NCBI GenBank assembly: GCA_029255685.2
Contig: CM055312.2
Span: 52,548,202 to 52,612,201, forward strand
Source: Silene conica
Lineage: Eukaryota > Streptophyta > Magnoliopsida > Caryophyllales > Caryophyllaceae
DNA length: 64,000 nt
Direction: 5' to 3'
Shown here in pieces: positions 55,990-64,000 of the stretch (position 1 is the first letter of the stretch; every line of letters starts with the position of its first letter). The position numbers and the translations under genes were made by a program. The notes beneath the pieces are model-generated. The model was not told the DNA's origin. It searched no databases and saw nothing but the letters and a program-made list of their open reading frames with translations.

Positions 55990-57050
55990 GATATGAATCT
56001 ACGCATTCAGAAATGTGTATCTACGCAATAAAACATGTGTATTCACGCATTTAGAGATGTGTATCTACGCATTTAGAGATATGTATCTACGCATTAAGGG
56101 TTTTTCATCTACGCATTTAGCCATGTGTATCTACGTATTTAAAGGTGTGTATCTACTAGACATGTGTATCTACGTATTTAGCCATGTGTATCTACGCATT
56201 TAGCCATATGTATCTACGTATTTAAAGGTGTGTATCTACTAGACATGTGTATCTACGCATTTAGCCATATGTATATATGCATTTAAAGATGTGTATCTAC
56301 GCATTTAGACATGTGTATCTACGCATTTAGCCATGTGTATCTACGCATTTAGAAATGTGTATCTACGCATTTAGAGGTGTGTATCTACGCATTTAGACAT
56401 GTGTATCTACGCATTTAGACATGTGTATCTACGCATTTCGCCATGTGTATTTACGCACTTAAAGGTGTGTATCTACGCATTTAGAGATGTGTATCTACGC
56501 ATTTAGAGATGTGTATCTACGCATTTATACATGTGTATCCACGCATTTAGACATGTGTATCTACGCATTAAGAGATGTGTATCTACCCATTTAGCCATGT
56601 GTATCTACGTATTTAGACATGTGTATCTACGCATTTAGAGATGTGTATTTATGCATTTAGAGGTGTATATCTACACATTTAGACATGTGTATCTATGTAT
56701 TCAAACATGTGTATCTACGCATTTAGACATGTGTATCTACGCATTTCGTCATGTGTATCTACGCACTTAAAGGTGTGTATCTACGCATTTAGAGATGTGT
56801 ATCTATGCATTAAGACATGTGTTTCTACGCATTTAGACATGTGTATCGACGCATTAAGAGATGTGTATCTATGCATTTAGCCATGTGTATCTACGTATTT
56901 AAACATGTGTATCTACGCATTTAATGATGTGTATCTACGTATTTAGAGATGTGTATCTACGCATTTAAAGGTGTGAATCTACGCATTTAATGATGTGTAT
57001 CTACGTATTTAGAGATGTGTATCTACGCATTTAAAGGTGTGAATCTACGC
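55990..57050. repeat. 22-bp minisatellite, second block
   Basis: About 48 units of the 22-bp repeat. Variant order in 55990-56400 follows 45763-46009 plus 54642-54810, and 56390-57050 follows about 44650-45250, so the block is a duplicate of the first one with its parts in a different order. It ends at CTACGC, joined to Gypsy gag at 57051. Confidence 0.9.
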
Positions 57051-57810
57051 GCTTCCTTGCCCCAAGAAGGGAGGAAACAAGAGGACTAAGGGGTCTTCCG
57101 CTTCGGCATACATGCAAAGGCGGTGGAGGAGGAGAGAAGGCTCTAGTTCCTTCACAATAGATCTGGTAAGGGTCCTCCGCTCGTAAGACACCTTAGTAAT
57201 TCTGGAAGTAAGAAGTCGGGTCACCACTGGCTACACTCCTAGTCTCAGCATTAAGCTTGCTCCGAAACAGATAGGCTTTGTCTTCCTCTCGCTCAACTAG
57301 CTGTGGGACAAAGTGGATTAGCTCCTCAAATCGATTGGTGAAGGCTTGAACAGAAAGGGTTCCTTGGCGAAGGTTCATGAACTCGGTCATCTTATCTTGG
57401 CGGATGTCCCTGTGGTAAAACCTCATGCCAAGAAGAGTCTTGAAACGACTCCAAGTGAAAGTAGGGTCACGAGTAGCAGGAGCGCTGATCGTCAAGCACC
57501 AACTCCTAGCTTCACGAATCAAGAACTGAGATGCTACTCGGGTCTGATCCTCAGGACGAACACCATAAATCATGAAGTTCCTTTCCATGTCAAAGAACCA
57601 AGCGGTGAGGGTCGCAGCACTGGTCTCTCCGTTGAATGTCTTAGCTGCATTCCTCCACATCTGGGTGATAATCCAAGCCAATACTCCGGGTTGGTTACTT
57701 CCCGAGGTTTGAAATGAAGAAGAAGGCATAGACGACCTAGCTATGCAATCCTGAAGAGTTTGAATGAGCGCTTGCGTCTCAGCATTCTCATCATTGGTTG
57801 GCTCTGTCAT
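57051..57810 (-). CDS. Gypsy D2 Gag, partial (fossil)
   Basis: Encodes the N-terminal half of the same Gag as at 13000-14304, beginning MTEPTNDENAETQAL and covering the gag core (WFFDMERNFMIYGV, RFYHRDIRQDKMTEF). The zinc modules are not present in this window copy. It is very similar to D but not identical. It is broken, with about two breaks. Confidence 0.8.
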
Positions 57811-57981
57811 TCTTCAATCATAAGAGAATAAACTGTTAGACGTATCCCTAACAAGGCAAAAACAGACTACAATATAAGTCCTTAAATCTACCCCATCTCT
57901 CATTCATTATTTGTTTATTTGGTCAAGTTAAGGTTGGGGGTCACATGAGTGCGTCGGGAGCAATAATGCTCTGATACCAAC

Positions 57982-59453
57982 TGTAAAACCCCTCGCGAGA
58001 GCGGAAATATAAAACACACAAAGTACTAAAAATGCAGCGGAATTTAAACTTTTTAAACATAACATCATGCGAGGTGAATTAAAACTGAAACTGGAAACTG
58101 AAACTGATATAAACAAAATAGATAAGTATAACAGTCCTAAGTACGGAAACCAAATGTATACAAAGCCTGGGATGGAACATCCCTACAGGCACCAAAACAT
58201 GAACTGTATCAAAAACTAAGAGTCTAGCTAATCGGTGAAGTGTAAGTCATATGATGAAAGGATCATCACTCGCTAGCTCTCAAGTGAACCCCGTCCAACC
58301 TGCATGTACCTACATACATGAAAACATGAACGCCACAATCAGTGGGGAGTGACTAGAGTTCTCCTAGCCACCTTTTGTAACGACACGTAACAAGCAAGGC
58401 AAACAGAACACTCCGACATATATAAACATGTGAAGTATATCAATATCTCAATAACTGATCATCAACTATCATGCACGGCTCTCAACCAACTTCGGAAACT
58501 ATTTGGAAGGAGAGCCGGTTTCCCTACCGGTTACCCGGTCGGGGGGTCTTTCAATCCAAACCATTTACGAAACTGACTTAAGAGTCATCCAATGCCTTGG
58601 ATGAACAATAACAAGTCCAACATCTATATCATCAATGTCAACATCTATATCATCAATGTCAAAATCTATATCAACAATATCAATCATCTATATCTGACAC
58701 TATACTAACTCAAGGCAAGCAGATAAAACCAGCAAGTATAAGGTTCAGCGGTTAACTTAAGACATAACCTACATACCAATCATTCAGCAAGTATAAAGGT
58801 TCAGCGGTCAACTTAAGACATAACCTACATACCAATCATTCAGCAAACAAGGACTCAGAGGCCAACTTAAGGCATAGACCTGCCAATCAGCAAGACACTA
58901 GACTCAGAGGCCAACTTAAGGCATGTCCCTTCACCACATCACAAGATACTAAACTCAGAGGTCAGCTTAAGGCATGTTCTAGCATCAAACATCTGCACTC
59001 CGGGTAAGGTGTGACGACCTAAATGACCCGTTGTGCAGCTGCTCTACTCGTCAAACTCAGAGGCCAACTTAAGGCATGTTCCAACGCGATCACAACAAAC
59101 ATGTCTGGGCTCAGAGGCCAGCTTAAGGCATACCCCAGACACGACAAACAAACACATATAGGGCTCAGAGGCCAGCTTAAGGCATATCCCCATATATGAC
59201 AACAAGCTCACGTATTAAGCTCAGAGGCCAGCTTAAGGCATACCTTAATACGCATCAATACAATATCATCCAAGTATAGAAACTAACCTATTGTTCTAGA
59301 CCTTTACACTTCTAATCAACACTTAATTGATCCCGCGAACTAAGTTGAGGGAGCGCCGGTTTCCCTTTCGGTTGCCCGACCGGGGGGGTCTCTATCCTCT
59401 CTCCATTCCCGAACCCAATATAGTGTCGCCCATCCTCCGGGGACCTCAAACAT
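57982..59453 (-). repeat. Gypsy D2 LTR, inner part
   Basis: Starts TGTAAAACCCCTCGCGAG on the plus strand at the primer-site side and matches 14476-14862 then 23305-24430 of D. It stops at CCTCAAACAT, where Copia F begins; in the other LTRs ACATCA follows (3829 and 24423). Confidence 0.88.
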
Positions 59454-60455
59454 TGTGGGGAATAAATCATGTATTCGCCCTAAACTTGCAGGATTATAAT
59501 GAAAAATACAGTTGTGATTATCGTCATAAGATAAATAAAAACATGAATAGAGTACAACCTTTAGTCCTTGTGCGAAAGGCCTAAGAACAGGAATTAACAC
59601 AAATTCCCTCCTATAACTTGCACCCAAGACTTAGATTGAGACGATGCCGCGTGTGCTAGAAATCCTCTCCAACTGCCTTGCAATATAGGGAGAGCTATTG
59701 AGGTTTTAGATGTGAGATCTGAGGTTTTGGGAGAAGAGTGTTGTCAAAACCCTAATTTTCTTTGAGATTTGTTTTACAGTGAAACAAGAGTAACCTGACA
59801 TAAGGAGAGTCCTCCTCCTTATGTAGCTCTTGGCGGAAATTTCGAATAGGGTAGGAGTGGGCTTTCCACTCTTACCTTATTCTAATTCGTGATTCGACCC
59901 ATTTAGCTAAAATTTATTCGCGGGTTTTATTTATAAATCGTATACATGTTATCAGATATTAATGCAGTCGATATATTAATAATGGTCTGATAAAATTACG
60001 ATATTGTATAATTACCCAAATTAATATAACTGTTTATATTAATACGCGAAATTAATATTTAATCAAATATAACCGTTTATATTTAATTTTACGAATTAAT
60101 CATGTAATCCGTATTAGTTAAAATTATTTAATCCGTATTAAATAATAATCTCAACATTTTATTGACTAATTTAATAGTCAATACCGTACCTCTGACTAAC
60201 TGTTTAGTCATATCCGGCATAAATGTGATTGTATTTTCATACCTTCACATCTCTCAAACGTGTCCTATAGGTGTGACGTATAGGGACCAGTTGATCACCG
60301 CCATCCGTATGACAATAACGTCAAACTTATCTAGCAAGCCAACCGTTATTGATAAACGTGGATCAACTTGTAATAATACAGAAGTATGCCCTTGTCATCC
60401 TTAAAGAGATTTAATAAGTCATTGTACTTAATTGTCAAGGACACCAGCCCCAACA
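59454..60455 (-). repeat. 3' LTR of Copia F
   Basis: On the minus strand from TGTTGGGGCTGG (60455) to TTATTCCCCACA (59454). An outer start-like sequence lies near 60530. Without the 5' LTR the true start is not proven. Confidence 0.8.
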
Positions 60456-61304
60456 ATCTCCCACTTGTCCGTACAAGGGTATGTGCAATGACGTTATCAC
60501 ACTACATGTGGAGGACATAAGGCTCTAACAAACTCCCACTGTCCGTAAAAGTGTAGGTGCGATAACCGATTCTCATATCCTTTTAAAATTTCTCCCACTC
60601 AATGTAAGACAATTTGCAAATCCGCATTCGCAAAGGTCGTATCTCACAAGCGATCTGTATCAAGAGTGGTTTCCCCGACTAGAGAGTAACTTAACTGATA
60701 AAACGAATCTGTATTCGAGCATGGCCATGCATTTCAGTTACTACTCCTCGAGTGGCCCTGAGAAATGATAAAATCCTGATAAGGGTTTGGATATTTCCCT
60801 CAACTCGAATCCTGCCGATATCGCGCAGCATGAAATAACCCAGAAAAAATCCTCTTGGCCCCTGTTACGATGACCGTGGGAAAGAAACCAAAGTTACCCA
60901 AAATCTGCCTTAATCTCAAGAGACAGTTGAAAGTCAAAAGACTCGACTCTAAGCAACACTATGGAGGTCCTATCCACGACCTGGCACCCAATGTTATAAA
61001 AAATTTAGGACTCCATAACGTTGTCACGGGGTGTCCTACGAGATATTCGTATAACTCGCCTTTGTGATTGGTCAGTCATCCGCGTGACTTATGGCTCGTT
61101 GAACCCACCATCAACCAACGTCACAAAATGATTACCTGAGTTATCAGCTCAAGTGGGTAATCAAGGACCAAAACGATGTAATGTAATTCAGTTCACTTTG
61201 TGGTGTTCAAAATTGGCGTACAATTCCACATGAAAAACAAAACATTATATATCATAACAATGAGGTTGGATAAAGTACACGAGAAAATGAATTATTACAT
61301 GAAT

Positions 61305-63908
61305 TCATAAAAGAGTACTACAACTTAGGAACACATCTAATACCCATGGAATGAATGTGCCCTTCTCATACATGGAGTCCATCTCGGATTGCATGGCTTC
61401 TAGCCATAGCTTTGAGTCAGAACTGGTCATGGCACCTTTATAGGTTGTGGGTTCATTTCCCTCTAGGAGTAAGACGTCATCCATATCATGTTCCTCGACC
61501 ATACCAATGTATCTGTCCGGAGGAATAGAGACTCTTCCCGACCTCCTAGGTTCCTCAGGAATATCTACCGCAGCCTCGGTTGAAGGAACTGTTTCCTCCA
61601 ATGGTTGCTCGGCAGTTGGTTCTTGAACCTCCGATAACTCGAAGGTTCTATTACTCGACTTGTTCTCGAGAAATTCTTTCTCTAAGAACGTCGCACTAGC
61701 CGCAACAAAAACACGTTGTTCGGTTGGCGAGTAGAAGTAATGACCAAAAGTTCCCTTTGGATAACCTATAAAGTATGTCTTGACCGATCGCGGGCCGAGC
61801 TTATCCTCGTGTCTCCACTTTACATAAGCCTCGTAGCCCCAAACCCGAATAAAGGACAAGTTGGGGACCGTTCCTTTCCATAATTCGTATGGAGTCTTGT
61901 CAACAGCTTTAGACGGACTTCGGTTAAGTATTAGAGCGGCCGACAAAAGAGCATAGCCCCATAATGAATCAGGCACGACGGTGTGACTCATCATGGATCG
62001 AACCATATCAAGTAAAGTTCGATTTCTCCGTTCGGACACACCATTTAATTGTGGTGTTCCAGGTGGAGTCAACTGTAGCACGATGCCACAGTCTTTAAGG
62101 TGTTGATCAAACTCGTGTGAAAGATACTCACCACCACGATCAGAACGTATTGCTTTAATCTTTCTTCCCAGCTGGTTCTGTACCCGATTCTGGTATTCTT
62201 TGAACTTGTTAAAGGATTCACTTTTATGCTTCATTAAGTAGACATAGCCATATCTACTCAAATCATCCGTGAAAGTGATGAAATACCTATAGCCTTCTCG
62301 TGCGTTGATCTACATAGGGCCACATACGTCCGTATGTATGAGTCCTAATAGGTCGGCAGCGCGCATTCCAACACCTTTGAAGGAAATACGAGTCATCTTA
62401 CCGATGAGAGATGATTCACACGTGCCATATGATTCGAAATCAAAGGGCGAGATAGCTCGATTTTGTATGAGCTATTTTACGCGTTTCTCATTTATGTGTC
62501 CCATACGACAATGCCATAGGTAAGTTTGATCTTTGTCACCTACCTTTAATTTCTTATTATTCACATGTAATATTTCGGTGGTTTGATCTAAAACATAAAT
62601 TCCATTCATGGAAACTGCCTTGCCATAAATCATATTGTGTAAGGAGAAAATACAGCTATTATTCTCTATTACAAATGAAAAACCGAGTTTGTCAAGCGCA
62701 GAAACTGAAATAATGTTTTTGGACAAACAAGGAACATAATAACAGTTACATAAAGATAACTCGAATCCACTTGGAAGCTGGATCACGTATGTTCCCCTCG
62801 AGAATGCGGCAACACGTGCTCCATTCCCGACACGCAGGTCAACCTCACCCTTGATTAGGGGTTCTTGGTTTCGGAGGCCCTGCACATGATTACATAGATG
62901 AGAACCACAACCAGTATCTAGTACCCAAGTTCCGTAACTTGCATGGTTAATCTCAATCATGTGAATAAAAGAAGAAGAAGACATACCAACAGGAGTAACA
63001 CGGCCTGCCTTAATGTCCTCACGATACACGGGGCATGAGCGCCTCCAATGCCCAGTCTTGTGGCAATGGTGACATTCCATGCTTGTATCCTTGCTCTTTG
63101 TTTTGCCTTGTGAGTTGCTCGACTCACTTGGCCCACTCTTAGTAAATCCTGACTTCTTAAACTTGGGCTTGCCTAATGTTAGGTCGCCCTGAGCTTTAGC
63201 TTTACCCTTACCCTTACCCTTACTGGAGATCATGAGAACATCTTGCTTCACGCTCCCACTTAATTTCAGATCCTTCTCGGTCTGTACGAGAAGGGAGTGG
63301 AGCTCATGAGGAGTCTTCTTCATGTCGTTCATGTAATAGTTGGCCCTGAAGAGGGCGAACCCATCATGAAGCGAATGAAGCATTCGATCAACGATTATGT
63401 TCTCACTGATCTTGCAGTTTAGGGCCTCCAGTTTCTCGATATTCTCAATCATGTGAAGAATATGTGGGCTAAATGCTTGGCCCTTCAGGAGTTTCGCCTC
63501 AAAGAAGCGACAGGTATGCTCATAAGAAAAGATCCTCGGAGCTTTTGAGAATTCGTTAGTGAGCGTGGTGAAAATCTTGTTTGCACCATGGGCTATGAAG
63601 CGTCTTTGCAAATTGGATTCCATTGCATAGATGAGTACGTTATTTATCGCACCCGCTTCCATAACGAAGTCGCTATGAGCGCGAACTTCGTTAGCTCTAG
63701 CTCCAGTTCCTGGGTGTGCCGGAATTGGCTCAGTTAAATACTTAAGCTTTCCGTCAGCAATGGCAGCATTCCGTAGTGCTGCCTCCCAGTCAGAGAAGTT
63801 TGACCCATCATTCCTCAGTCTAGTAGACTGATTGATGGAGTCCATGAAAGCTTTTAGCCAGGATTCACGTGCTAGCTTGGCACTTGGCATTGGGTCTTCA
63901 CCAGCCAT
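61305..63908 (-). CDS. Copia F Gag-Pol coding region (fossil)
   Basis: Starts MAGEDPMPSAKLARESW like B and C and includes Gag, zinc knuckle (CHHCHKTGHWRRSC), protease (WVLDTGCGSH), much of the integrase (HTDVCGP-type region, RSDRGGEY, LNGVSERRNR) and the beginning of the RT region, then the last codons and the 3' untranslated part. The element is broken, with about three breaks, and could not make its own reverse transcriptase. Confidence 0.85.
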
Positions 63909-64000
63909 TAGTTATACAGCAGTTTAATTGAACGTGTTCTACACTGAAAAGAAGATAAAACAGAACCATATAAGCAACTCATTGTTGTGATTTAAGTCTA

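Larger units (their letters stand above)
57051..59453 (-). mobile_element. Gypsy copy D2 (partial)
   Basis: Second copy of the Gypsy D family in the same orientation. It has part of gag (57051-57810), leader, primer site TGGTATCAGAGC (57968-57979) and LTR from 57982. The LTR includes the minisatellite at about 58740-59250 and continues until Copia F enters at 59454. It supplies the uninterrupted sequence of the site where Copia E entered D. It is broken, and its left limit is the junction with the 22-bp array. Confidence 0.85.
59454..64000 (-). mobile_element. Copia copy F, 3' LTR to leader (right end outside window)
   Basis: Minus-strand copy of the A/B/C family inserted in the Gypsy D2 LTR. 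It comprises a 3' LTR (59454-60455), a 3' untranslated part (60456-61304), a Gag-Pol coding region (61305-63908) and the beginning of the leader. AACAT at 59449-59453 is the likely left copy of the target duplication; the right copy lies outside the window. The LTR is about 1002 bp and differs from those of B and C more than they differ from each other, so F looks older. The coding region is shorter than in B and C and broken, with about three breaks. Confidence 0.88.

Noticed and set aside
44632-57050. Regular short repeats resembling a CRISPR array
   Set aside because: Units are contiguous 22-bp tandem copies with no unique spacers, in a plant nuclear context.

Overview
The window is repeat-rich nuclear DNA of a flowering plant. 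Evidence: Ty1/Copia and Ty3/Gypsy elements with plant-type primer sites (initiator-Met and Asp tRNA), a plant L1-type LINE tail, MITE-like elements, spliceosomal introns with plant-like borders, and a fragment of a cysteine-rich receptor-like kinase. A eudicot, perhaps Caryophyllales, is my guess; nothing here fixes the species. At least 80% of the window is transposon-derived and there is no clearly intact ordinary host gene.

Layout. 1-3124: 3' end of Copia copy A, inserted in a Gypsy LTR whose remainder runs 3125-5328. That Gypsy LTR abuts the 3' LTR of element G (5329-9692, minus strand), an Athila/Tat-like non-autonomous element. A second, 5'-truncated G LTR lies inverted at 10626-11838. 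13000-27076: Gypsy D (minus strand), with gag and a roughly 3 kb LTR that was hit by Copia E (14863-23299) and by a LINE fragment (about 25555-26716). 27077-40605: an Ulp1/SENP-like (C48) protease gene, opened in one exon by Gypsy D and by Copia B (27193-35893). Downstream are a receptor-kinase exon fragment (41048-41148), a convergent first exon on the minus strand (41391-41442), two MITE-like units (about 42049-44389), and a 22-bp minisatellite (44632-57050). Copia C (46010-54636) and a partial MITE sit in that minisatellite. 57051-59453: Gypsy copy D2, entered by Copia F (59454 to beyond the right edge).

Copia A, B, C and F are one family; E is a related family. B and C look whole and have nearly identical LTR pairs, so they are recent. 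The order can be read from the nesting: host gene, then D and B; D, then E and the LINE; minisatellite, then C.

Points most worth a second look: the Copia family carries two polypurine-tract/LTR-start modules 74 bp apart, and B and C used different ones; the end of B's LTR plus its target duplication forms an in-frame ATG on the Ulp1 exon; the Ulp1 catalytic residues survive across the introns; and the Ulp1 gene plus captured exons resembles a Mutator-like (Kaonashi-type) cargo.
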